Source of the DNA: Magnolia sinica
Taxonomy: Eukaryota > Streptophyta > Magnoliopsida > Magnoliales > Magnoliaceae
Assembly: GCF_029962835.1 (NCBI RefSeq)
Contig: NC_080589.1
Span: 17,071,586-17,135,585 of the forward strand
Direction: 5' to 3'
Length of the DNA stretch: 64,000 nt
Below are positions 47,330 to 60,263 of this stretch, one piece after another. Position numbers and translations under genes: made by a program. Under the pieces are notes generated by a model. It searched no databases. It was given only the letters and a program-made list of their open reading frames with translations, and was not told the DNA's origin. Every line of letters starts with the position of its first letter. Position 1 is the stretch's first letter.

Positions 47330-47700
47330 CGCAAACGAGACTCGCGCGAGTGAGATCGGTGAAAAGCCAAGCCAAACACGTGCCAACATAGAACACGTAT
47401 AAGCGATCCAATCCATTAATTAGGTTTATACTACCACGAAACTTCTAAATCCAGAACTTACTTAATTCATAATTGTGCTTTTAACATGGACCGTTTATCC
47501 TTCATTAGCCATTAAATTTTTTCTCTTGAAATTTTAATCAAGCTAAGAACTTAACCACATGATTTTCGTAATATAGGATTTCAATGTATCTGATGTATCA
47601 CACGTGTATGAACTATCGACGTGTATGGAGATCCATATCCCCCATCTCACTCGCGCGTCGCGTTAGCAGGATTCTACCGCTCAAATCCTACCCATATAAA
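47330..47700 (+). promoter_or_regulatory. Putative MUB promoter: CGCG box, G-boxes, TATA box
   Basis: TATAAA at 47695-47700. Upstream are G-boxes CACGTG at 47377-47382 and 47601-47606 (the second within ACACGTGT, an ABRE-like core). There is a perfect 12-bp palindrome actcgcgcgagt at 47340-47351, and a further cgcgcgtcgcg cluster at 47653-47663. CGCG cores are known binding sites of CAMTA factors and G-boxes of bZIP/bHLH factors. Their use here is inference. Confidence 0.5.
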
Positions 47701-47724
47701 CCCTTCCACTTCCGTATTTCATCG

Positions 47725-47883
47725 GCTTTCAGATCTCTCCATCTCCCTCGCTCTTTCTCTGCTTGCTCTGTTCTGCCTCTCTTCGCTTCTTCTCCAGCCG
47801 AATATAAGAAAGGAAATCTGCCCTTTTCAAAAAAACCCTAGAAATTTGTAGCTGGATTCTTTCAGCAATGGCGTCCTGATCAG
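47725..47883 (+). other. Probable non-coding 5' leader exon of the MUB gene
   Basis: Pyrimidine-rich sequence about 30 bp after the TATA box, ending at a good splice donor (cag|gttcgtg, GT at 47884). It contains a tiny upstream frame of three codons at 47868. It is linked to the coding exon by an inferred intron of about 1.15 kb. The acceptor is probably one of the AGs at 49045-49049, just before the ATG. Confidence 0.45.
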
Positions 47884-48286
47884 GTTCGTGAACTGTTTTT
47901 CTCCTTCGATTCCTGCAATTCTCGGTCATTTCGGTAATTCGACTGTATTGATTCGATATCTGTCGGTTTCAATCGATATTTTAGGGTTTTCTGTTTGAAT
48001 TTGTATTGGTTACTGAGACTTTCAAGAATTTATTTTAGCTTATACCTTTCTCGAATCTTTTGATTTTGTCGTGAAATTTGAAAGGCTTGGGAGAGACTCT
48101 GGTGGATTCTTCAGTAAGTTAATTTGGGGTGGGGTTCTTGAAGAGATTTTGAATGATCTTGCATGTGGTATTTGTGCAGATTTGCTTATGCTTTGAATGC
48201 AGAGAATTTTCTGATTTTCGCTTCTTTTGTATTCGTTGAAATTCGGGTCATACTTCCATGGTCTAGAGGAGGAGGGAATATACAAT

Positions 48287-48366
48287 GCTTGAACCAAACT
48301 AGAAGCTATTTAATTAGGGCCAGAATGCTTCAACTGAACTAGATGCGATTTAATTAGGGCCAGAAT
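48287..48366. repeat. Two tandem copies of a 40-bp unit
   Basis: gcttSaacYRaactagaWgc ... taattagggccagaat at 48287 and 48327, inside the presumed leader intron. The following 48370-48490 has 'ggtgggccacaccatgtatggc', faintly like the fold-back family. Confidence 0.85.
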
Positions 48367-49056
48367 TCCATATGGGTGGGCTGTAACTTTCATTGATCCA
48401 GACAGTTTAGCTGGTGGGCCACACCATGTATGGCTTATGCAAGACACGGCCATAGAATAATCCTGTCCATCCGATACTTGGCCAATGGTCCGTATGAAAT
48501 GTTGGAGAAGGTCGGGGATCAGATGATGGGACTTGTTCAGTGGAAGTAAGTTTTGGTGAGTGCTCGTTGAAGGTATGACCCTCCAGAGATGACGAAACTG
48601 GATTCCTGAAAGTAGACCTGTACAGAACACTGCCCTTCAGGAAAACACTGTTAATTTGGGCTGAGCATAGGATAATACATAGTATTGCTTGCTGTTGATG
48701 AAAGAGCCAATTGACTTACATGAAATGCTTAACTTGCCAGGTTCAGATATTCCAGATGTTTGGGGTTTTACAGACTTATTGTCGGATTTATCGGCATTAT
48801 TATGAAGGATTGATTTCAGTGATTTTCCAGATTCCTGGTACTCGGTTCAGATGTGTAAGAAGGTATCCACCTTATTCTCAGGTCTGCTCCATTTTATTTT
48901 TATGTCTTAGTGATTGAGAAGAATAATAGTAATAATAATAATTAAGGGGTCATCTACTTGCATGTCTAGGTAATGAGGAACTGATTCTTTGGTTGAGTGG
49001 ATTTTTCTGTTATTGCATCTGATCTGCAACTTTGGAACTTTATAAGAAGAGGAACA

Positions 49057-49189
49057 ATGGCTGAAGGAGAGGAACGTCTTGAACTCAAATTTCGTCTTTT
49101 CGATGGATCAGATATTGGTCCAAGTACCTATTCTCCATCTACTACTGTTGCAATGCTCAAGGAAAGGATAGTTGCGGAATGGCCTCAAG
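49057..49189 (+). CDS. Membrane-anchored ubiquitin-fold protein (MUB), first coding exon
   Basis: The ATG at 49057 has a strong context (aacaATGG). It opens 44 codons reading MAEGEERLELKFRLFDGSD, then IGPSTYSPSTTVAMLKERIV and AEWPQ, the well-conserved N-terminal half of the ubiquitin-like fold of plant MUBs. Family members are about 117 residues, bind and position E2 enzymes at the plasma membrane, and end in a CAAX box for prenylation. The exon ends at a donor (caag|gttaca, GT at 49190) in phase 1, after which the frame soon stops. The frame also reads back to 48997, but that extension is not MUB-like and I take it as leader. The remaining exons (rest of the beta-grasp fold and CAAX tail) were not found up to 64000. 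Either the next intron is very long and filled with the inverted-repeat elements, or the copy is partial. Confidence 0.8.
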
Positions 49190-50881
49190 GTTACAATGTG
49201 TATTGACATTTGTTATATTTCTCATATATCTATGGAGTTAAATTTTGTCTGTCTTGATTTTCATTGAATGTACTGACTGAAAACAGAGCAAGTAGATTGG
49301 ATTGGCATACGTGTCCTTGGAATCTTAGTTACCTCTTATTATTCTTGAGATATAAGGTTCTAGTGCCCTAAAGCTTGGATAGTTCCCATGGAGTAAGCCA
49401 TTTCTTTTCAAGCGTGCTATGAAATGGTAGGGTAGCAGATGTGCCTGTTTTGTAACTATTGAGTTGAGTAATTCTCTATCCAGAGGCCGATTTGAGCAGT
49501 CTCAAGCTTGTAGTAGGAGTCATTTGTTAGGTTATGAATCCTCATTTTCTACCTCTCCATTAGCTTTAAATTTTTTAGGAGGAAAGATTTAAAATAAGTA
49601 TGGAAATTATCATTCATTAGATAAAGTGAAGAAATTTTCAGATAAAAAATATCATCAATGAAGATGCTGGATGTAGGAAATTTTTCAAAGACAAACTATG
49701 GCATTATCAATACTCTGAATACTAAAACTATGGCATTCTGCTCCAAATGCCCCATATGATCATGGAAATAGCATTCATGAGGTGAATATCACTATAGAAA
49801 TTATGTAACTTGAAGCAAAACGCTTTACATGTTTTCCTCAAGTGTACTACCAAACAAATATGCATAACTATCAACTTCTAGTCATGATGTTGTCGAAGAT
49901 TAACCACATATAGCTTTTCTTTGTCAATCATTATTGGGTATCTTGTCCCTCAAAGCAAAAGCAAACGTATGTATTGATGGTTGTGGATTCCATTGGCACT
50001 AATGCCATTGGAGTTTGTAACTAAACGACATAAAATTACGATGGGATTAGATTCACTAACTTGGGTGTTTTACGTTGGATACTGCAAGATAGAATGATGC
50101 TCTTCTAGTATGGAGTTGAAGCTCATGGACTTTGGAAGTCTTCATAGCTAAATGTAGTTTGCAAGATCACAGTTGGGGGATCAAACTCGCTGCTCAAAGA
50201 TGAGCCTGCAAAATATGGAGATCTATCGGTGAGGTTGTCTAGCAATTCTTAGCAAGTATTGAATTGAGAGTTGGTACGCCTGACAGGATTACTTTCTCAA
50301 AAGAGAGGCATTTGGTGTGGCGGCAGAATCTCCCTGCTCTACAGGAGAGTGACAAACAACAATTACGTAGTCTCAGTGGTCTTTAACATGATGTGAGATA
50401 ATATCATCTGGGTCTTGACCTTACACAGGGATCTCAAAGCTGATGGAACTATTTTGCTGACTCAATGCTTGGAATGGTAAAATAGGTGCGGATTCCTCTA
50501 GCCAGACCAGATCAAGGTGTGCTTGTGCTCCACTACTAGTAATGCTCAGGAGCCCAAGTTGTCCTATAGGAAACTTTGGGTGGGATATCTTCCGTAGAGA
50601 TTTTCTGCCTTTTTCTGCATTGCTGGTTGAGTCTTGGTCCTTGTAGGCAACTATTTGCTGCACAGAGGACACCAGTGCCCTCTAATAAGTGGGTGCATTA
50701 TTTTGTAGCTATGGACCACCTCATTGCTACATGATCATTTGGGTATTGGGATCTCTAGGATTTTTCCTCCCATGGTTTGTTCATTGTTGGAGAACTGGTC
50801 TGGTCGTGAGCTCTTCTGGTTTCATGATTTATTATTATTATTTTTGAAATGTGCAATCAAAGCAACACCATGGGGAATCTA
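49190..50881. other. Presumed MUB intron or downstream sequence
   Basis: AT-rich, with no second MUB exon recognisable in any plus-strand frame. No tandem repeat or element noticed. Confidence 0.45.
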
Positions 50882-53800
50882 TGTAACAACTCAAAATTTT
50901 ACGTAGGCTAAAATTGAAATTTTAAATTTTTAAAAGGGAATGATCAAATTGGTTGTAACATCCCCACTCTTATCTTATCCAAGGAACCGTTTTCTCTTCA
51001 TAAGGGTGGGACATTCTCTCTAAGCAGGAAAAAAAAAGGTAGGAGAGATAAATCAAGAGGAAGAAGGGCTTGCAAGGTCAATACTTTATTTAGTATTGTT
51101 TTATTTATTTATATTATTATGCTTGGGGCTTGCATGATGGATGGTGCGGATTTACCATGGGCACAACCCATGTGCACATATATCAACAAGCGTGTATATA
51201 CACAATGCACCTTGGTGCACCTTTGGCATGTAAAACAAAGAAGAAAAGCAAAATGTGTAAACAGAGACTTGTTTTGCTTTTATTTGAATTACGTGTTGGG
51301 CTTACCGGTGCATGTGGGACCCAATCGATTTAGTCCATTAGATTCCGAGAATCAAAATACGACGAATCTCAAAAAAATAAGTCAAACCAATATTTGGGTG
51401 AACCATAATATCCAAAATAGAATTCAGGATATATTCATTGTTGGAAGATCTATCGGGGTCGCAGGGACTTCCAATGAAGATAATATTCTTTTGACTCTTA
51501 AAAAACAATTAGGTGAACCAATGAACAACTCGGATCTCAACTAGACAGTTAGGAGAGCCCGAGATAAGGATGGTATATGTTTTAATGGTGGAAGAATGGT
51601 CTGCACTGTTCATGATGGTACGGTCCATTAGAATCATAATTTAACTCATTTTTTTACCCATGTCCTAAAACGATGGTGGTAAATCGTGAACGGAATAGAT
51701 TTAGTAGTGCACACGTATTATGTGTGGACCATTAGAAAAAAATAAAAATATATATATATATATATAAAGCCAAAAACTCTCCAGCGTACAAAGGTGAAAT
51801 TAATGTATTTACGGACAAATCCATGCCGTCCATTAATCTTGTGTGGGGTTGTCTTGATGCAAGTGACAAATCCATGCTGTCTAAATCTTGTTACTTAATA
51901 AGAGACTTGGGGTTGAAAAATTAACTCGAAAGAAAACTCAAGTGGACCACATTGCCTTGAACAATGAAAAATGAATAGTTACCATTGAGCATTCGCGTGG
52001 GCCATAGAAGTGTTGTTTCGAGGAAATTTTTGGGCTCGCCCCGTATGTAAGGATTACCCATCTCACCCATGCCTCACATCATCATGGGATCCACTTAAAT
52101 AAATAAATAAATAAATAAAAATCTTCGATTCCAGCATTGGAAACCGAGTGCGGTTTCCAAACGTTGGAGACCATCTTAGGCCATGAGGTTGTGGACCCCA
52201 CGGTGATGTGTTGTACCCACCTTGTCCATTTGGTTTGGAAGGCCACTTTGGGCTTGGGGTGTAAATTTAAGACATCCAAAATTTGTGTGGCTCATACCGT
52301 AAGAAAACAACGTGGTTGTATGATAATCTTTTAAGTTATTGCAGCTCCCACAGATTTCGGATTGGACTAAAATTTCTTCCTGAGGTTCACCATAGTGATG
52401 GTAACCTTGTAATCAGTTCAGATCCTTATAGTAGGACCCACGTTGAAAAAATTATATTAGATATACATAATATAATATATTTCTACCATATGTGGATGTA
52501 TGGTAAAACTTATACTAGCCACGGGCGTGTTTAGGACAACACATCTATATGTTATAATGTGTCATCATAGCATGTTGTTACAAGATCCAAGCGATACATG
52601 TGGTGGGCCATCTTGTATGATATCTAGTCTGCCTTTTTGGCTAGGATAGATAAGATAAATCCTCTATTCATTAGGTACATTACCTTGTAGAACCTAAAAA
52701 TCACTCTCATTTATGGCCTCAGTGATCAAAACAAATCAAGGATTTTATGAACTTGATCTTTTGTCATCCATTCATTTTTAATATTATGGTGCACTGTATA
52801 TGGATTATACGTATTCCCTGATTTCCTCCATCAGATTTCTCATTAACTTTCGTCACCAAATTATCAGGTGAGTGATCCGAACATGTTTTATTTCTATATG
52901 ATTAAAATAGTTTGTTTGTTGTATTACTATTTTTGGTTGTATTATGATTATGATTGTGAATGACTGGATTGAATTAATTATAGATTGATTAGTGCCAAAA
53001 TGTTCTTAGAATTATGAACATGTGAAATGCCTCTCATATAGAGAGATGTATGTAACAATTTATATGATTATTGATGCATTAAACATTCATGCCTTGCATT
53101 GTTAACGCCCCCACGGATTCAGATTAATTCCGGTTTCGTAAATACATTAATTTCACTTTTCTAGGCTGGAGAGTTTTTAGCTTTATATATATATATATAT
53201 ATATATCCTGATGGTCCACACATAATGTGTGTGCACTAAATCCATTCAGTTCACCAGTTTACTACCATCATTTTAGGACACGGGTCAAAAAATAAGCCGG
53301 ATTCGTGATTCTAGTGGACTGTACCATCATAATCAGCGCAGACCATTCTTCCACCAGTAAAACATATACCATCCTTATCTCGGGCCCTCCTAATTGTTTA
53401 GTTGAGATCCAAGTTGTTCATTGGTTCACCCAATTATTTTTGAAGCGTCAAAAGAATTATTATCTTCATTGGAAGTCCATGCGGCCCCGATAGATTTTCT
53501 AATGGTGAATATATCCTGAAATCTATTTTGGATATTATGGTCCACTCAAATGTTGATTTAGCCTAATTTTTGGAGGTTTGTTATATTTTGATTCATGGAA
53601 TCCAATAGACCGAATCGATCGAGCCATACATGCCCCAGTAAGCCCAACACGTAGCAAACCAAGTCTTTGTTTATATGTTTTGCTTCTTTTTCTTGTTTTA
53701 CATGCCTAAGGTTCTCCAAGGTGCACCGTGCATATACACACTTGTTGATATATGTGCACATGGGTTGTGCCCATGGTAAATCCACACCATCCATCATGTA

Positions 53801-54059
53801 GGCCCCATGCATGATAATATAAATAAATAAAATAATACTAAATAAAGTACTGACCTTGCAAGGTCTTCTTCCTCTTGATTTATCTCTCCCTCTTATCTTT
53901 TCTCTCTTGTTTTTTTTTTTTTTCCTACTTGGAGAGAACGTCCCACCCTTATGAAGAGAAAACAATTCCTTAGATAAGATAAATGTGATGATGTTGCAAC
54001 CAATTTGATTATTCTCTTTTAAAAATTTGAATTTTAGCCTAGTAAAATTTTGGGTTACA
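50882..54059. mobile_element. Large inverted-repeat element 1 (arms about 960 bp)
   Basis: Left arm 50882-51849 and right arm 53105-54059 are inverted copies. Outer ends are tgtaacaactcaaaatttta and its counterpart ending ttttgggttaca. Matching landmarks include a poly-purine tract, gatggatggtgYggatttac and the (AT)n run near 51742 and 53185. The flanks atcta and ttcta agree at 4 of 5 bases. No open frame of substance. The core (51850-53104) is largely shared with element 2. The class is unsettled: the TGTAAC ends look LTR-like, but arms in inverted order are a fold-back or Mutator-like trait. Confidence 0.7.
51904..53104 (+). repeat. Core module shared with large element 2
   Basis: From gacttggggttgaaaaatta onward this follows 58337-59152 and then 60264-60735 base for base with moderate divergence. 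It includes the accgagtgcggtttcca palindrome-like phrase, a TAAA-rich run, and the first 240 bp of element 2's right arm (from agtgatcc at 52871). It lacks the 1.1-kb LTR that interrupts element 2. Confidence 0.75.
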
Positions 54060-56432
54060 TTCTACTATTTAAGAAAAAATTTCGTCGTCAACATTTAGTA
54101 TACTTAAGTCGGGTAGTGCATCTGCGAATCTGTGTGTCTTGCATGACTAATCTCAGTTGGCTAATCTTCTAAAGAGTCACTACCATAAATTTTATCTAAC
54201 AAATCAAGTGAGTCCTTCGACTATAATTGTAGAAATCTTGGTATTTGGCTATGGCATTATTTGTTGGTGTATTGAGTCCTAATATTATTTAGTTGCTTCG
54301 CATGCCTGTGTCATATCGTACCGGTGATGGTGTTAGATATTTGAAACCTTGAGATGGGTCTTTACATTATTGAAGCGTGTACACGTAAGACTGAATGATG
54401 TCATGGTGTGGGTGTGTCCTGAGGCTAAAGTTGTGACGCGTACCTATAATTGTAACTATTGAGATAACCTATAGGTTTCCTATGGAAGGTCTTGCTGCTG
54501 TGACCTTGGTTAAGGCCACAACGCTCCCTAGGGATATGGTGGAGACGATCTCAAGGATGAGGGTTGAGCTGCAGAGTGGGGTGGGGATTGTTGGTATGTA
54601 AATAGCGACACATGTTGCTTAGGCAGTTTGATGACTTAAGGTGGCAGTCCTAGACTCTGTGGCTAACGAAGATGAGGCAATGACAAAACTTAGGTGGGTC
54701 GTACGACATGAAACAATACATGATTAATGTTGGCAAATGAATTGAAAAAATATTATGGATGATATGTGTCAAATTCAGACAATGGAATAACACAACCGGT
54801 TTATGAAAAGGTATTATCAATGGTTTAGATGGGAAGTAGATCAAACATGTAAAGTTAGACAGGATATTGGATGCTTAGGAAGGTGTTTTTGAGCATGTAA
54901 TTTAGAAGTGGGGTTTGTTGGTTAGCAACTTTCAATGATTAAATAGGCACATACAAGGGTGTAGATACGATGAACGACTAAATTTGTAAGTAGACATGTT
55001 TACAAGTAGATGGAAAATTTCAAAGTCGATTTTAAACAATCGAGCATGGACATGCAGCGTGGCTTCAAATCCTTAATTATAGCAGGCCTTCGGGACTAGA
55101 GGGGTAAACGATGGAAGATTCTGGTGGTCTAATCTTATGATATACTCTGTCTTACCTAGTAGTCTAAAGGATATTTTAGAGCTTAACTACCTAACTCATC
55201 AGTAATCCATTCTCGATGTACTGGGTCCAAGCATTCTTTATATGGTGCCATGATTCATATCGTTATAAGGATAATCTATGATTGGTTGAAAGAGCACTTG
55301 GTATACGGGAGATTCAATAAATTGTGAGGGAAGGATTTGGCGGCTGGGGAGAGTACATGAAGTAAACATAGGATTTTCAACCGAGAAGATCATCAACGTA
55401 ATTTAGTCACGAATGATTAGATGCACAGCTGGATTCCTCTATCTCTAAGCTTTGAATTGTCTAGATTCTATTAGCCTGATTCGATGTGTTCAGCAAGGAT
55501 AGACTAGCAATTGATTAGACCAATGTAAATTCTGTGAGAGAGGTCTGTCCTAGATTCATACATAGGTCATGACAATATCAATCGAGTTATAGGCTTCTAA
55601 TAAAACTTTAAGAGGTTGATCCAAAAAATCAACTTGGTGAGTCAAGAATAATGATGATTTTTTTATTTCTTATTTTCCATATGAAATGGGATTTATCTAG
55701 TTGATCTTCTTATCACGATTGAAATTTATGTATCATTTTCTGATTAGATGGCCACATGATAGTTTAATAGGAATGTAGTTGAGATATGCATCAAGGTTGA
55801 ATGCAAAATATTTCAGGTTCTGATTGCGCTGGTCACGATGATGTTATTGATAGCTCCAGACACTAGATTGGTCTATAAATTTTTCTAGTGATGAATTTAT
55901 AAGTCTAATATTAGTCTGTAAAACTTTGTCATAAACAGAGGTCTACAGAAAATTCAAAAATTCGGACGGTGAGGGCTATCTAGAAACAAACGATTTTTGA
56001 CCAATTCTATAAAAACCTAAATTCAGTATTGAAAAATCTGAATTCATATTTCTAATTATTTTAATTTTAAACTAGATTTATTAACCTACGATCTGCCTTT
56101 TGATTCACTTCGATTGGAGCTATACTTAATTAGTCATGAGTTTCTGAAGTCGGGTGATTTTTGATATACAGCAAAATGTGGGGAGCAAAAGTTCTTAAAA
56201 ATAGTATAGGGTCCATGTTCACGTTTCTAATATGAAGTAAGGTTTAAATGAGTTCAAATTATATTTCAACAAAATTGCAAAGGGAACCTAAATTTGTGTA
56301 TTTAATTAATAAATTTTTTTTATCACCAAGTATGCGGCATATGTTTTATCATCAAGTATAAGGGCATATGTTCCTATAAGAAAGGAATTTCATAATTTAG
56401 TAGGGATTATGGGTTTTTAACTTTAAACTTAT

Positions 56433-56463
<31 letters not shown>

Positions 56464-57254
56464 CTCTAAACAAAGTACATCAGAAAAAAATATTATTTTA
56501 ACTAAAGGTAATTATCAAAATAAAAAACTCTATCAGTTGAGCCGATCGGACACCAGTTTTGGGTAGATTCAACTTCTATTTGTTGGAGGTAGTTATAATC
56601 ACTGTTTAATATAATTGGAACTTCAAATTAAATCCAAAAATTTTCTGGGAATCCTATTACAAGTGGTATCTTTGTAAAATTATAGCTGATCTTCCAACCA
56701 TAGAAAATTTTAAAATTCCTGCAGTCAGACTTGTCCAAAATTTGACGAATTCTGACCAGTTGGTACTAAATCCCCAAATTAGCATAGTGATTGTCGGATT
56801 CAGATTTTCTAATTATTTTTATTTTAATTTAGACCGGTCTATCTTTGAATAGGCTTTTGAATCGCCTCGATCGTAGTACCTTTATAGTTATGAATTTTCC
56901 AAGTTGGGTGATTCCTGCTACCCATTGTTGCCTAGCAGGACTTTGTGGACTAAATATCCTTAAAATTCATTATGTTTTAAACTAACCTATCTCGACATAA
57001 AATGTACTCAAATCAAAGTGCAAGGAACATCCTACTTTTTTTTTAAAAAAAGAAAAATAAATTTACATATCAACAAATAGGGAACCCAAATTTTTGTTTC
57101 TACTCTTATTATTTCACACAACATTCAAATATAAAATTTTAAGTGTTATGTTTCTAATTCCAAGGAGGCCTACCAATTATATACATGAGTGGGGCACATA
57201 ACCTACAGGTCACATTAGGTTTTACAAAAAAAATGCCTCTCTCTGACACTATTC
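54060..57254. other. Gene-free AT-rich region
   Basis: No coding sequence or recognisable element. It contains an old direct duplication: 55960-56250 and 56720-57010 share phrases such as cgattggagctatactta versus 'cgatcgtagtacctttat' and gtcgggtgatt versus gttgggtgatt. The duplication is much diverged and could be decayed retroelement material. Confidence 0.4.
56432..56464. repeat. (AC)n microsatellite
   Basis: About 16 AC dinucleotides with one CG interruption. Confidence 0.95.
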
Positions 57255-58890
57255 TGTCACGCCCTGCAATTCAGATACTGAGTGTGCACCCTCAGACCTG
57301 AGTTACGGTCCATGACTTGTACACTCGGTGTAGTTAAATCAATGAGTCACATCATTTTAATAATGACATAATATAAGAAGAATTTTATGTTCTCATTAAT
57401 ATCCATCAATATACTCATATCAACTACTAATCCATTCACAAACATTCACCACCACACATCCATAATAATTGAGAACACTGACTAAAACATTTCTATACAC
57501 CCAATTGAGACTTTTATTAAGTTATTATTCAGAATCAACAATGTATTAAAAAAACCAGAAAATCTAAATAAGATGCTATTTCGAAATAGAAATGAGAAAA
57601 ATAATAGGAAACACATGTCCCATTTAATCATTCTACTGATGCAACGCAGTAAGCTCGTTTTCGGTTAAATATGGTCATTGTTCCCGTGGATCATTCACTT
57701 GTTTGTCTCATGTTCTCGCTCTTGAGTTGTTGTATCTACTTCAATTCCATCTGTATGGTTTTTCCATCAGTACACCGTCAACTGGCCGGGCCTAGTGAGT
57801 GAACCCATCTTGGTTCGTGCATGATACAATTCAAATAGTACACACAAGTAAAGCATAACAATCGAGCATAAAAAATAGAAATACAACGCAAATGCTGTGA
57901 ATGATGTTGATGATGCATTAAGTGGGTATAAATAGAAACCATCCACTTGCTTAGGTTGTATATTGACAACCCACATCTGCTCTCGGTAGGCTTCTACCAT
58001 TAGTAGGCATGGGCATGGCCCGCATCCGCCCATTGGGCAAGCTTCTACATAGTGGGCTTCTAGTGGGTACAATGAGTTGACCCCTAGGTAACCGTACAAG
58101 AGCGTTAATGATGCAAGGCATGAATGTTTAATGCATTAATAATCATATAAACTGTTATATACTTCTCTCTATATGAGAGGTATTTCACATGTTCATAATT
58201 CCAAGAACATCTTGGCACTAATCGGTCCATAATCAATTCAATTTAGTCATTCACAATCATAATCATAATACAACGAACCAATGTAATATAACAATCTATT
58301 TTAATCATATGGAGATCAAACATGTTTGGATCACTCGACTTGGGGTTGAAAAATTAACTCGAATGAAAACTTAGATGGACCATAATGCCTTAAATAGTGA
58401 AGAGTGAATGGTTAATATTGAGCATTCTGTGGGCCATAAAAGTGTTGCTTTGAGGAGATTTTTGTGCTCACCCCTTATGTGAGGATTACCCGTCTCACCC
58501 ATGGCTCAGATAATTGTGGGACCCATTCTAAATAAATAAATAAAAATAAATTTTTGGCTCCAACGTTGGAAACCGAGTGCGGTTTCCAGACGTTGGAAAC
58601 CATCTTAAGCCATGAGGTTGTCGGTGATATGTGTTGTATCAATCCCGTCCATTTGGTTTGGAATGCCACTTTGGACTTGGGGTGTAAATTTAGGATATAT
58701 CCAAAATTTGTGTGGCTCGTACCGTAAGAAAACAATGGTGGTTGTACGATAATCTTCTAGGTTATTGCGGCTCTCATAGATTTTGGATTGGATTGAAATT
58801 TCTTTTCAAGGTTCACCACAATGATGATAACCATGTAATCGGTTCAGATCCTTGTAGTAGGACCCACGGTGAAAAAAATGTGTTAGGTAT

Positions 58891-59028
58891 ACATAATGTA
58901 ATATATTTCTACCATATATGGATGTATGGTAAAACTTATTTAATATATGGATGTATGGTAAAACTTATTTCTACCATACATAATGTAATATATTTTTACC
59001 ATATAAGGATGTATGGTAAAACTTATTC
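58891..59028. repeat. Local tandem duplication inside element 2 core
   Basis: ggatgtatggtaaaactta occurs three times (about 58920, 58949 and 59007). Element 1 has it once at the matching place, so the array arose in element 2. Confidence 0.8.
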
Positions 59029-59152
59029 AAGCCACAGGCGTGTTTAGGATAACACATCCACATGATATAATATGTGTCATCATAGCATGTTGTTACAAGA
59101 TTCAAGGCATCCAAGTGGTGGGTCTTCTTATAAGATATTTAGTCTGTCTTTT

Positions 59153-60263
59153 TGATGGGGACATTAGAGGACCTACTCGGGTATACTAGAGACGGAGATG
59201 ACCACCAACATCAGCGCATCTTTCTTTGTAGATGGGAGACGAGTTTCAGATGGGGCCCGCCAGGCCATTTTGAAGACTCCACATGCATTGGACGTGCATT
59301 AGGAAGACCCCACCTTGGGATGATGCATGTGGGTTGCTTAGGATGTTAGTCATAGGATTTCTATTTTCGTGTCGATCCGACCGTTGGATCTTGTCGATCA
59401 AGCCATCGGGCTACCAGATTTTTTTAGGTATGGGCCCCTTGGACTCTGATCTTGTTTTATTTATTTATTTATATTTTTTTTTTGTTATTTTTAGGAGTTA
59501 TTTGATGGTTGAGATTAATAATATATGTTTTAGTTTTCTTATTTTGGGTGATGGGCTACTTCACTTAAGTGAGTGACATAGTTGTAATTGTGCTAGATTT
59601 AATTCCGAATTTTTAATTATAAAACCACAAGGGGAGTGGAGTTCCAATCCTAGTGGAGATTTGAGAAGAAAAAAAGAAGAGAGAAGCTCTCTTGTGTGAA
59701 GGAATTTTTCTCATTGTTTTCTAGGGTTTTTTTGAAGAAAAAAAAACCCTCCATTCCAATTAAATTGTGGAAGGGTAGAAACTTGTTTGGTGGTCGATTC
59801 CAAGGTACATCCTTCCTCTTCATCTTCTTCGAAATGTATTATTCTTCTTCTCGTATTCTTATTTTTCCTTCCATTACAACCTTCTAAACCTTAGATCTTC
59901 AATTTCCTAATTTTCTCAATATCTAAAAACCTTAATTCCAAAATCCCCAATTCCCATGAACCTAATTCTCTATATTATAGATTTTTCCCTTCTTAACCTT
60001 AATCATAAAACCTACTAGTCATTCCCTTGAGTGTGAAATGTGTCTATGCTAGATTGGAAGTCTATACTTCCAAGTGGGCCACTCTTGAACTATTTTATAT
60101 TTTCGTGCACCGTGTATGTGAAAACCTAGGATCTTCATGTTTTAAATCTGAATTTTTATATCTATTATGAGGATATGCTTGATTTTACATGTTGATTGCT
60201 GAAATTAATGTGTAATTGATATCTCATCTTGCATCTTAGGATAGTTTCCATCATCGTGCATCA
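59153..60263 (+). repeat. Solo LTR inserted in element 2
   Basis: 1111 bp with termini TGATG and CATCA, flanked by a perfect 5-bp duplication ctttt (59148-59152 and 60264-60268). The matching place in element 1 (around 52636-52650, gcctttttggctaggataga) is uninterrupted and acts as an empty site. This shows that the whole 1116 bp is an insertion. No internal coding sequence. The superfamily cannot be told from the LTR alone. Confidence 0.82.

Noticed and set aside
51119-51544. Plus-strand frame of 141 residues in the left arm of large element 1
   Set aside because: The right arm has a similar frame of 135 residues in the inverted orientation, so it could be a conserved product. No domain is recognisable, however, and the two frames align only in part.
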